A program made the position numbers and the translations under genes. 64,000 bases of DNA from Clostridium bornimense (GTDB lineage: Bacteria > Bacillota > Clostridia > Clostridiales > Clostridiaceae), in the NCBI RefSeq assembly GCF_000577895.1, contig NZ_HG917868.1, positions 1,736,001 through 1,800,000 of the forward strand, given 5' to 3'. A model generated the notes under the pieces. The model had not been told where the DNA came from and made no database searches. It saw only the letters and a list, made by a program, of their open reading frames with translations. Within the stretch, counting starts at the first letter, position 1. Each line of letters opens with the position of its first letter. This document shows positions 52,624 to 60,812 of this stretch, one piece after another.

Positions 52624-54456
52624 CTATTTTTCATTGATAACTACTGCAAGTATTTCAGCCACCGCTGCATACATCTCAACAGGTATCTCACTTTCTAGTT
52701 CTACCTGGCTATATATCATTCTGGCTAAAGGTTTGTTTTCTACTACTGGAACTTTGTTATCAATAGCTATCTCCTTAATTTTTAATGCTAAGTTATCTGC
52801 TCCTTTTGCAACTACCTTAGGCGCATTTTCTCCGCCTTCCTCATATTTAAGTGCTACTGATATATGAGTTGGATTTGTAATTACCACCGTTGCATTTGGT
52901 ACTTCTGCCATCATTCTCCTTCTTGATAGCTCTCTCATTTTTTCTCTTCTTTTTGCTTTAACTTCTGGATTTCCTTCCATCTGTTTATATTCTTCTTTTA
53001 CTTCTTGCTTAGTCATTCTCATATCTTTTTTATACTTCCATTTTTGATACACAAAATCACCTAAAGAAATAACAACCATAGCTAAACCAATAAGAGAAAA
53101 TAACTTTACTCCTATGGAAATCATTTTCGACGGAATTTTATCTATAGATAATAAAGAAATTCTCATAACATCATCTAAAGTAGAAGTATAAAATTTAACT
53201 GCTATAAAACCAATAACAGATATTAATAAAATATTTTTGAATAAACTTACTACACTTCTCATAGAAAATATATTTTTAAATCCATTTATAGGATTCATTT
53301 TCTTAAAATCAAATTTTAAAGGTTCTGAAGTTCTAATAAAACCTGTTTGTGCTATATTTGCCGCAACACCAACTATCATTATTATTGCTGCAAATAAAAT
53401 TACTATTAAGAGTCCTTTCCCTATATACGATAATACAATAGAGGAGAGAGATGCTTCACTTAATTCTGTTATAGTTGTTGAATTAAATCCATTAATCATA
53501 ATGATTTTTAATTGTTCAATTAAAAAATCACCAAAAACTAAAAACATAAGTGTCGCTGCAAGTAATGTAAATGTTAAAGATATATCTCTTGATTTCGCTA
53601 CTTGACCCTTTTTTCTTGCATCTTGTAACTTCTTTCCCGTAGCTTCTTCAGTCTTTTCTCCTCCAGATGATGAAAAGATAAATATTATAGGGAAAGCTTT
53701 ATACAGATTTCTAAATGCCCCAGGTAATTGTTCAAATGCATATTGTATAAGTTTAAGTGTTACAGGGAACATTCCTATAAGCAATGCCAATGTTATCAGT
53801 AATTTTACTGGCATTCCTAAAATCATAACATTCAGTTGAGGAACAGTTCTTGATACTATTCCAAGTACTATCTCTGTTAATAACAATACTAAGATTATTG
53901 GTAATGCAATTCTAAAGCCAATCTCAAAGAAGTTAACAAACACTTTCATAAATGAAGATATACTATCTTGGCTTACTACATTTTTTCCTAATGGTATAGT
54001 ATTGAAAGTATTAATGATTGCCTTCAAAACTATATGATGTCCATCAAATACAAATACTATTGTTAAAGCCAAATACGAATATATCTTTTCTACTAAAGCA
54101 GCATTACTCCCTGTCGTAGGATCAAACATACTCATCATTGAAAGTCCGGCTTGGAAATCTATTAATGCTCCTCCGAATTTTATCGCTTCAAAACACATAT
54201 AGGTGACAAATCCAAATATTAGCCCTGTTAAAACTTCATTAATACATACGATAATAAAAGTCATATTATTTTCAATAACTCCTTCTATACCATCTAAAGA
54301 CACTAATGGAGTTATAACATATGAGATTGATACTATAAAAATTACTTTTACTATATTGGGTGTAGGCTTCGGTAATAATATTTGTGATGATACAAAAAAT
54401 GCACTTATTCTCAACATTACTAAAATAAAACCTACTAAATAAATCATATTTATCAT
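52624..54456 (-). CDS. FliR-FlhB fusion protein, flagellar export gate
   Basis: The 610-residue single frame has FliR (about 1-262, six helices, MMSMFDPTTGSNAALVEKIY). It runs without interruption into FlhB (from about 265, GGEKTEEATGKKLQDARKKG). The FlhB autocleavage motif is intact at NPTH (528-531), preceded by VVI and followed by ISVALKYEEG. FlhB controls the switch from rod/hook to filament export. Fusions of fliR and flhB are known in clostridia. There is no frameshift or stop at the junction. Confidence 0.95.
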   Translation of the reverse strand: MINMIYLVGFILVMLRISAFFVSSQILLPKPTPNIVKVIFIVSISYVITPLVSLDGIEGVIENNMTFIIVCINEVLTGLIFGFVTYMCFEAIKFGGALIDFQAGLSMMSMFDPTTGSNAALVEKIYSYLALTIVFVFDGHHIVLKAIINTFNTIPLGKNVVSQDSISSFMKVFVNFFEIGFRIALPIILVLLLTEIVLGIVSRTVPQLNVMILGMPVKLLITLALLIGMFPVTLKLIQYAFEQLPGAFRNLYKAFPIIFIFSSSGGEKTEEATGKKLQDARKKGQVAKSRDISLTFTLLAATLMFLVFGDFLIEQLKIIMINGFNSTTITELSEASLSSIVLSYIGKGLLIVILFAAIIMIVGVAANIAQTGFIRTSEPLKFDFKKMNPINGFKNIFSMRSVVSLFKNILLISVIGFIAVKFYTSTLDDVMRISLLSIDKIPSKMISIGVKLFSLIGLAMVVISLGDFVYQKWKYKKDMRMTKQEVKEEYKQMEGNPEVKAKRREKMRELSRRRMMAEVPNATVVITNPTHISVALKYEEGGENAPKVVAKGADNLALKIKEIAIDNKVPVVENKPLARMIYSQVELESEIPVEMYAAVAEILAVVINEK

Positions 54457-54464
54457 AATTTCAC

Positions 54465-54734
54465 CTATTTAGTTATATTTGAAATAATAGAAAAAATTCT
54501 TTCTGTGAATCCTTCTAGAGTATGTAACATAAAACTTCCAAGTAATAAACCTACTAAAGCTACACATAAAACCTTAGGTAAAAAAGTCAATGTCTGTTCC
54601 TGAATCTGAGTCGTAGCTTGAAAAATACTTACAATAAGTCCTACTACTACAGCTACTATAAGAAGTGGGCCGGCGACAATAATTGCTGTAGTTATTGCAT
54701 CTTTTAATATAGAAATAACCATACTTTCACTCAT
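54465..54734 (-). CDS. fliQ: Flagellar export gate protein FliQ
   Basis: The 89-residue protein has two TM helices (AIIVAGPLLIVAVVVGLIVS and FLPKVLCVALVGLLLGSFML) and the conserved SIFQATTQIQEQTLTFLPK between. It is part of the FliPQR core. The SD GAGGTGA is at 6 nt. It lies directly before the fliR-flhB gene. Confidence 0.96.
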   Translation of the reverse strand: MSESMVISILKDAITTAIIVAGPLLIVAVVVGLIVSIFQATTQIQEQTLTFLPKVLCVALVGLLLGSFMLHTLEGFTERIFSIISNITK

Positions 54735-54748
54735 TTACTATCACCTCG

Positions 54749-55513
54749 CTAAAATCCCATTATTAATGACTTTACAATTAGATTCCATCCATCAACCATA
54801 ACAAATAATAATAATTTAAATGGTAATGATATCATCATTGGTGGAATCATCATCATTCCCATAGACATTAAAATAGATCCCACTACTATATCAATAATCA
54901 AAAATGGTAGATATAAAAGGAATCCTATGGTAAATGCAGTTTTTAATTCTGAAATTATAAAAGCAGGTATAACTGCAGTCATAGGTAAATCTTCATTTTC
55001 AACCTTTTCTGATACTCCATTTATGTCCATAAACATTTTTAAATCTTTTTGCCTAGTTTGTTTAAGCATAAATTTTTTTAAATAACCTGTTCCTATATCT
55101 ATAGCTTCCTCTTGTGATATAGTCTCCTCTGTATATGGCTTAATTGCATCATTATTTATTTTAGTAAATGTAGGTGACATAACAAAAATAGTTAAAAATA
55201 ATGATAATCCTATTAAAATCTGATTAGATGGAGCTTGCTGTGTTCCTAATGCATTTCTTAAAAATCCAAATACTACAGATATCCTTGTAAAACTTGTCAT
55301 TGTTAAGATAAGTGAAGGTAAAACAGAAAGTGATGTTAATAACAAAAATATTTTTATATTCTCTACATACTCTTTAGGACTTTCACTTCCATCAACAGAT
55401 ATATTTATGTCAGGTATAGTTAGATTGGTAGGCTCTGCATGGGCCACTAAAGATGTAGATGCTATTAAAATAAATGTAACTATAAAAGTTAGAATTATAT
55501 ATTTCTTTTTCAT
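54749..55513 (-). CDS. fliP: Flagellar export gate protein FliP
   Basis: The 254-residue protein has a cleavable signal peptide (MKKKYIILTFIVTFILIAST... VAHA) and four TM helices. The FliP signatures are TSFTRISVVFGFLRNALGTQ and IVVGSILMSMGMMMIPPMMI. It forms the export channel with FliQ and FliR. The start overlaps the fliO stop by 4 bp. Confidence 0.97.
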   Translation of the reverse strand: MKKKYIILTFIVTFILIASTSLVAHAEPTNLTIPDINISVDGSESPKEYVENIKIFLLLTSLSVLPSLILTMTSFTRISVVFGFLRNALGTQQAPSNQILIGLSLFLTIFVMSPTFTKINNDAIKPYTEETISQEEAIDIGTGYLKKFMLKQTRQKDLKMFMDINGVSEKVENEDLPMTAVIPAFIISELKTAFTIGFLLYLPFLIIDIVVGSILMSMGMMMIPPMMISLPFKLLLFVMVDGWNLIVKSLIMGF

Positions 55514-55866
55514 TTCTTTTCCTCATTTTTTCTAAATTTAGATTTTATATCGTAAATAAAATCCTTAAAACTATCATACTGTGGTATTTCCTTATTTTCC
55601 TCTAACTTAGTACCTTCATCTTTAGATAATTCTTTAATAATTTCAAATGATCCATTGTTAGAAGTTGCAACATAATACTCTTGTCCTAACTTTATAAGAT
55701 AAATATTATTATCTTTATTTAAAGGAACTCTTTCTATAATTTTTATATACCTATTTTTATTTAGAGTATCTAATTTTCTTCCTCCAACTTTTATTGATAT
55801 ATATATTAAAATTAATATTATAGGAAGTACTAAAAACAATTGAAGTATTGAAATAAATATATCCAT
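55510..55866 (-). CDS. fliO: Flagellar biosynthesis protein FliO
   Basis: The 118-residue protein has one N-terminal TM helix (ILQLFLVLPIILILIYISI) followed by a beta-rich region (GGRKLDTLNKNRYIKIIERV; LIKLGQEYYVATSNNGSFEI) as in the FliO/FliZ family. It aids assembly of the FliP ring. The call is supported strongly by position just before fliP. Confidence 0.85.
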   Translation of the reverse strand: MDIFISILQLFLVLPIILILIYISIKVGGRKLDTLNKNRYIKIIERVPLNKDNNIYLIKLGQEYYVATSNNGSFEIIKELSKDEGTKLEENKEIPQYDSFKDFIYDIKSKFRKNEEKK

Positions 55867-55886
55867 GTGTCCTACCTCTTAATTCT

Positions 55887-56330
55887 CTAAGTATAAATTA
55901 TATCTCCTAACCAGATATCTACCACTTCACCATGTTCAAGTAACGGAGCTATAGCATTTTTAATTTCTTCCTTAACCTTAGCTTTTCCGTCACCTTTAAA
56001 ATCATTAACTGTTTTAGATGAAATTACAGTAATTACTGCATCTCTAAGAGGCCCATCTTTCTTTTTCTCTAATTCTTCTGGCATTTCATCATCGCCTCTA
56101 TATCCCATTTGCAAAGTCAGCTGTACAAACTTACCTTCATCTGCAAGATTTAACTTAAAGTCCCCAAGTGAATAAAATTCTACACCATCTAAAGCATGCT
56201 GACTTACTTCTTCATTAGGCTTCTTAAATAATAACAAGTATGAAGTAAATCCTACTGAAACTATTAATAATAAACTTAGTGTTATTACAACTACTTTAAG
56301 TGCTCCACCTTTTTTTTCTTCTTTAGCCAT
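55887..56330 (-). CDS. fliL: Flagellar basal body protein FliL
   Basis: The 147-residue protein has a short basic tail, one TM helix (VVVITLSLLLIVSVGFTSYL) and a periplasm-side SPFH-like domain (DFKLNLADEGKFVQLTLQMG; LRDAVITVISSKT). It surrounds the stator and supports torque. It is directly downstream of the motB at 56333. Confidence 0.93.
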   Translation of the reverse strand: MAKEEKKGGALKVVVITLSLLLIVSVGFTSYLLLFKKPNEEVSQHALDGVEFYSLGDFKLNLADEGKFVQLTLQMGYRGDDEMPEELEKKKDGPLRDAVITVISSKTVNDFKGDGKAKVKEEIKNAIAPLLEHGEVVDIWLGDIIYT

Positions 56331-56332
56331 AT

Positions 56333-57064
56333 TTAATTCCCCTTCCCACTTACTTCAATTAATATATTAACTCTTCTATTCATAGATCTATTTTCATCGG
56401 TATCATTAGGTGCTATTGGTGAAAACTCTCCCATTCCTCTGTAATTTAATCTATCGCCTGGTATCCCCTTACTTCTATAATAATCTAATACTGCATATGC
56501 CCTTGCTCCTGATAAAGAAAAATTATCTTTATATGAAGAATTTGATATCGGTACATTATCAGTATGTCCTTGTATTTCAATAGTATTTGGCAACTTAGCA
56601 ATAACTTCATAAATCTTATCTAACACAGGAATAGATATCTCCTTTATTTCCGCTTTTCCAGAATCAAATAAAATCTTATCCTTTAATTCTATTATTACTC
56701 CTCTATTATCTTCTTTAACTTGAGCTACTTCTTGAAGATTATTTTCATCTATAAGTTCTTCAACTGCACTGTAAATTTCCTCATATTCACTATTATGACC
56801 CTGCTCCATGCTAATTTCTGCTTGTGCACCTGTTGTATTTTCAAGTCCTTCTGATAAAGTATTCTCAAAAATTGTTGATCCTGACTCTCCTGCTAAAACA
56901 GATTTAAAAGCATTAGCTAAAGCTTCGAATTTCTTTGCATCCATCGTAGACATTGAAAACATTAAGATAAAGAAAGTTAAAAGTAATGTAACCATATCGG
57001 CATATGTATTTAACCACTCACTACCACCACCTGAGTCACTTCTTGGTCTCTTTCTTCTAGCCAT
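56333..57064 (-). CDS. motB: Flagellar stator protein MotB, operon-internal copy
   Basis: The 243-residue protein has a TM helix with the ion-binding Asp in TYADMVTLLLTFFILMFSMS and a C-terminal OmpA-like domain (IEIQGHTDNVPISNSSYKDN, MNRRVNILIEV). It is longer and more conserved than the MotB at 43426. Its gene overlaps motA (57057) by 8 bp and is followed by fliL, an arrangement common in clostridia. Confidence 0.93.
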   Translation of the reverse strand: MARRKRPRSDSGGGSEWLNTYADMVTLLLTFFILMFSMSTMDAKKFEALANAFKSVLAGESGSTIFENTLSEGLENTTGAQAEISMEQGHNSEYEEIYSAVEELIDENNLQEVAQVKEDNRGVIIELKDKILFDSGKAEIKEISIPVLDKIYEVIAKLPNTIEIQGHTDNVPISNSSYKDNFSLSGARAYAVLDYYRSKGIPGDRLNYRGMGEFSPIAPNDTDENRSMNRRVNILIEVSGKGN

Positions 57065-57857
57065 TATCTATTTCTCCATTATTATTTCCATTTAATAATT
57101 CTCTTTCTTTTGGTGGTAGATATGTTATTAATGTTTCCTCAATAATTCTTGGATTTACACCTGATTGAACTGCTAAAATACCTTCAATCATAAGTTCTTT
57201 TGTTTCTATCTCTACTTCTGTTTTATGGTTCAATTTATTAGCAATTGGTAAAAATACTATATTTGCAATTAATGATCCATATAATGTTGTGATAAGGGCA
57301 GTAGCCATACCTGTAGATATTGTAGACGGATCATCAAGTTTTACTAACATATTAATAAGTCCTATAAGAGTACCTATCATACCAAAACCTGGAGCAAAAG
57401 TTCCTAGTTTATTGAACATATCTGTACCTATTCTATGTCTATCTTCTATTTTTTGTAGTTCTAACTCTAATATATCTTTTATATGATCTGGTTCAACTCC
57501 ATCTATTACCATTTGCATTCCTTTTTTAAGGAACTTATCTTCAACACTGGCCATAGAATCTTCTAATGATAATAGACCTTCTCTTCTTGCTTTTTTAGAA
57601 AAGTCACTAAACATTGTTATTATATCCACTTTAGATATAACATCTTCTTTCATTGATAATGCAATAAATGTAGGTATTTTTTTTACTTCATTTAGTGGAT
57701 ATGCAATAAATATCGCTGCAAAAGTTCCTCCTACTGTTATTGCTAATGATGGTATATCTATAAATGACGATATTGTTCCACCACCTAAAATTCCATAGAT
57801 TATAAGTCCTATTGCTAATATTATTCCCACAGGCGTCATTATATCTAGTTTAGTCAT
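57057..57857 (-). CDS. motA: Flagellar stator protein MotA, operon-internal copy
   Basis: The 266-residue protein has four TM helices, the motif DRHRIGTDMFNKLGTFAPGF and GMIGTLIGLINMLVKLDDPS. It has the conserved cytoplasmic loop that contacts FliG. It is paired with the overlapping motB. The strong SD GGGGGGGG precedes the ATG. It differs from the MotA at 44118, so the organism has two stator sets. Confidence 0.94.
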   Translation of the reverse strand: MTKLDIMTPVGIILAIGLIIYGILGGGTISSFIDIPSLAITVGGTFAAIFIAYPLNEVKKIPTFIALSMKEDVISKVDIITMFSDFSKKARREGLLSLEDSMASVEDKFLKKGMQMVIDGVEPDHIKDILELELQKIEDRHRIGTDMFNKLGTFAPGFGMIGTLIGLINMLVKLDDPSTISTGMATALITTLYGSLIANIVFLPIANKLNHKTEVEIETKELMIEGILAVQSGVNPRIIEETLITYLPPKERELLNGNNNGEIDNG

Positions 57858-57883
57858 TAGTTCCCCCCCCTTAAATTAAAACC

Positions 57884-58066
57884 TTAAATATGTATCTTTC
57901 TTTTATAATCTATTACCTTTTCTATCACTTCATCAACGGTATCCTTAACTATAATCTTTTTTCCATTAACTAAAGTAACTAACGTCTCTGGGACTTCTTC
58001 TATTTTTTCAATAAGCTCACTGTTTAAAACAATCTCTTTACTATTAAAACCAATTAACTTAATCAT
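57884..58066 (-). CDS. flbD: FlbD-family flagellar protein
   Basis: The 60-residue protein starts at ATG 58066 with AAAAAGGAG upstream; six further upstream codons to 58084 are unlikely. Its sequence MIKLIGFNSKEIVLNSELIE, then PETLVTLVNGKKIIV, is typical of Firmicute FlbD (SwrD-like), which raises torque by increasing stator levels. It lies between flgE and motA, and copy A of the repeat element separates it from flgE. Confidence 0.9.
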   Translation of the reverse strand: MIKLIGFNSKEIVLNSELIEKIEEVPETLVTLVNGKKIIVKDTVDEVIEKVIDYKRKIHI

Positions 58067-58087
58067 ATTGTCTCCTTTTTGCAAATC

Positions 58088-58260
58088 TCAATTCACGATT
58101 CACAATTCACAATTTTGGAGGAAATTCCTAGGGAATTTCTTTAATTAAAGTATGGTAACACATCTGCACCATGATAAAATAAACCGTCTGCAAGACTATA
58201 TTGTTTTTCCTAAGGAAAAACCACCTTAATTGTGAATTGCAATTTGTGAATTATGAATTA
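58088..58260 (+). repeat. Dispersed intergenic element, copy A (short, 173 bp)
   Basis: This copy sits between flgE and flbD inside an operon whose other gaps are mostly under 80 bp. Left end: AATTCAC units, then TTTTGGAGGAAATTCC and the palindrome AAATTCC/GGGAATTT. Right end: CCGTCTGCA, then the palindrome TTTTTCC/GGAAAAA, ACCACCTTAATTGTGAATT and a further GTGAATT. It lacks the central TGAAAGT hairpin seen in copies B and C, so it is internally deleted. Confidence 0.7.
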
Positions 58261-58267
58261 TATTAAT

Positions 58268-59644
58268 CTATCTTTTCAAGTTAACTAATTCTTGCAATAT
58301 TTCGTCTCCAGTTGTTATTGCTTTACTGCTAGCTTGGAATGCTCTACTTGCAACAATCATTTCTGTAAACTGTTCTGATAAGTCTACATTAGACATTTCT
58401 AAATAACCATTTAAAGCTGATCCAAACCCAGATGAGTTATCATTAATCTCTTCACATCCAGTAGCACTTCTTACAACTGGATTTCCTGAGTTTGATGAAA
58501 CAGAATATAGATTATTTCCTTGTTTCTCTAATCCTGCTGGGTTTTTAAATGATGCCATAGCTATTTGACCGAAAACTGTAACTCTACCATCTTCAAGAAC
58601 CCCTTTAATTAATCCATCTTTTTCTATAGAAAAGTTTCTTATCTTCTTATCTGCTTCTGCATATACAACCAAATTAAAAGAGTCTTTTTTTGCTGCATTT
58701 ACATCTGTTTGAACTCCTGTATAATTATCTAATCCATCAATAGTTATACCTAAATCAGCTAATGTAGTTTCTTTTCCATCTACAGTTATTCCTGTTTTTG
58801 CAGTTTTATAACTATCTTTATTTTCTATACTTACTGGTGTATTTCCATTAACAGACAACATATACATTTTACTTTCTGCATTAAATGATACCGTAATGTT
58901 TAAGTCACCATCATATTTATAAGATCCACCAGTAGATACTGTAATAGGGTTTACATCTGCAACGACTCCTGATCCTGTATATGTCATTTCCACCTTATTA
59001 TAGTTGCTAGCTGAAACATGCACTGTATCAGTAATTTTTAATGGTACTAAATTATCTGAAGAAGCCGCTATTCCCTTTTTAGAATCGGCATCTACAAAAT
59101 TACAAGTACCATTACTAGCATAATCTATACTTGCTACATTTCCACCTTTTTCAGATATTGGATAACCCATAACTCTATATCCATCTGAAGTTAATAAATT
59201 TCCTTCAGAATCTAGTGCAAAAGAACCGTCTCTAGTATAACTTACTTCAAGACCATTACCTGCTCCCATAGTATGATAAGTTGAATCTACACTAACACTA
59301 GAATTGTTAGATACCGGAGTTGCACCTCTCGCTACGATAAAAAATCCATCTCCATCTAAAGCTACATCAAGATTACTTCCTGTTGTTTGTAAATTCCCTT
59401 GAGCCATATTTGTTACAATAGATCCAACTTGTACACCTAATCCTATTTGTGATGCATTAGTTCCTCCAACACTATATCCTGGTGCTGATGAACTATTTAA
59501 AGTTTGACTTAATGCATCTTTAAAATTAACACTTTGAGATTTAAAGGATGTTGTTCCTACGTTTGCTATATTGTTCCCTATAACATCAAGCTTAGTTTGA
59601 TTCGCCTTTAATCCCGTTATTCCTGAATACATACTTTTTATCAT
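58268..59644 (-). CDS. flgE: Flagellar hook protein FlgE
   Basis: The 458-residue protein starts MIKSMYSGITGLKANQTKLD, then NNIANVGTTSFKSQSVNFKD. It ends with the FlgE helical motif GYLEMSNVDLSEQFTEMIVA. The middle domain has LNITVSFNAESKMYMLSVNG-type beta structure. It builds the hook joint. The SD GAGGGGA is strong. It is followed by the repeat element before flbD. Confidence 0.95.
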   Translation of the reverse strand: MIKSMYSGITGLKANQTKLDVIGNNIANVGTTSFKSQSVNFKDALSQTLNSSSAPGYSVGGTNASQIGLGVQVGSIVTNMAQGNLQTTGSNLDVALDGDGFFIVARGATPVSNNSSVSVDSTYHTMGAGNGLEVSYTRDGSFALDSEGNLLTSDGYRVMGYPISEKGGNVASIDYASNGTCNFVDADSKKGIAASSDNLVPLKITDTVHVSASNYNKVEMTYTGSGVVADVNPITVSTGGSYKYDGDLNITVSFNAESKMYMLSVNGNTPVSIENKDSYKTAKTGITVDGKETTLADLGITIDGLDNYTGVQTDVNAAKKDSFNLVVYAEADKKIRNFSIEKDGLIKGVLEDGRVTVFGQIAMASFKNPAGLEKQGNNLYSVSSNSGNPVVRSATGCEEINDNSSGFGSALNGYLEMSNVDLSEQFTEMIVASRAFQASSKAITTGDEILQELVNLKR

Positions 59645-59723
59645 TTTTCTTCCCCTCCACTAATTACTTCGATGATTTTTTACTTCTGTCATTCAGTAAA
59701 AATTAGCCTCCAATAAGGTCCAG

Positions 59724-60101
59724 CTATAATAAAATCACCGAATCTATATTTGTAAATATATTTTCTTCCCCTTTCGGCATAGCTGTAATTATAGTTCTAT
59801 TTTTAATAGACGCTACAAAAGCTAAATCCTTATACAAAATAACTGAATCTGTTGCCCCTTTATTTTCTGCTTTATCAAAAGCATCACTTAGTTTCCCCAT
59901 ATCCTCATCAGATAGTGTTATATTTCTTTCAGTAAGTCTTACATTAGCATGTTTTGATATATTTATATCTTTATTTAGCTTTTCATTTAATATCTCGCTA
60001 AAAGATGTTGTACTAGCATCTTTGTTTACATTAGCTCTACTGCTCTCTATATCTAATGGCTTTACTGAAACAATATTTCCATTTACAATTCGGTAAGTCA
60101 T
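59724..60101 (-). CDS. Flagellar operon protein of the TIGR02530/DUF3766 type
   Basis: The 125-residue protein has the conserved C-terminal core ISKHANVRLTERNITLSDED, SDAFDKAENKGATDSVILYK and NRTIITAM. The N-terminus is variable and Ser/Asp-rich. Proteins like this lie between flgD and flgE in Firmicutes and are needed for hook formation, but the mechanism is unclear. It is 3 bp downstream of flgD. Confidence 0.85.
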   Translation of the reverse strand: MTYRIVNGNIVSVKPLDIESSRANVNKDASTTSFSEILNEKLNKDINISKHANVRLTERNITLSDEDMGKLSDAFDKAENKGATDSVILYKDLAFVASIKNRTIITAMPKGEENIFTNIDSVILL

Positions 60102-60104
60102 CTA

Positions 60105-60800
60105 CTAACTATTCTCACCATTACTATCTGTTTCTGTTTCTGTTTCTGTTTCCGTTTTATCTATAACTGGAGCATTCGGATCCTTAACACCTATAATATT
60201 TTTAATTCCTATGGTAGTTTCTGTGAGTTCTCCATCTTTTTCATATTGTACCTTAGCATAGATACCATCATATCCATTGATAACTTGTGTTACTTTACCT
60301 TCTAAGAAATTATTATTGGAATCTACAAGATTAGTTATTACTGTTTGTCCAACATATTTTTGTGATTCAACTAAAGTATCACCATTTACTACTTCCTGTA
60401 TATCGCTAACTTTAAATTCAGTATCTTCATACCCTTCTAGAACTACAGTAGTTTCACTACCTCGTCTACTAACATAAAGTACTGTTCCTGATATAGGTAC
60501 ATTATTATCATCTACATATTTTGTCATAACGAATTTGCCAACCATATTAGTAGCACTCATATATGACATGGTTTCATTAAGATTTGTCATTTGTTCAAGT
60601 GCTGTAAATTCTGCCAATTGAGATACATACGCAGTTGAATCTACAGGATTTGTAGGATCTTGATTAGCTAATTGTGCTGCAAGTATTTTTACAAAAGAAT
60701 TTTTATCTAAATCGTTACTACTAGTTGTTATCTTTGTACCATTAGATGTTTTTCCAGTAGTAGATGATGCTAATGTACTTGCTAAACTTAAATCTGACAT
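60105..60800 (-). CDS. flgD: Flagellar hook-cap protein FlgD
   Basis: The 231-residue protein has the N-terminal FlgD motif (NSFVKILAAQLANQDPTNPV, LAEFTALEQMTNLN) and a Tudor/Fn3-like C-terminal part. FlgD caps the growing hook. The C-terminus carries a run of alternating Thr-Glu (about 220-228), encoded by four tandem copies of a hexamer (60129-60152), which could vary in copy number. The SD AAGGGAGGGG is strong. Confidence 0.94.
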   Translation of the reverse strand: MSDLSLASTLASSTTGKTSNGTKITTSSNDLDKNSFVKILAAQLANQDPTNPVDSTAYVSQLAEFTALEQMTNLNETMSYMSATNMVGKFVMTKYVDDNNVPISGTVLYVSRRGSETTVVLEGYEDTEFKVSDIQEVVNGDTLVESQKYVGQTVITNLVDSNNNFLEGKVTQVINGYDGIYAKVQYEKDGELTETTIGIKNIIGVKDPNAPVIDKTETETETETDSNGENS

Positions 60801-60812
60801 ATTTCCCCTCCC

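Noticed and set aside
52624-54456. FliR-FlhB fusion as a sequencing artefact
   Set aside because: Both halves are full length, the junction has no frameshift-prone run, and the same fusion is known in other clostridia.
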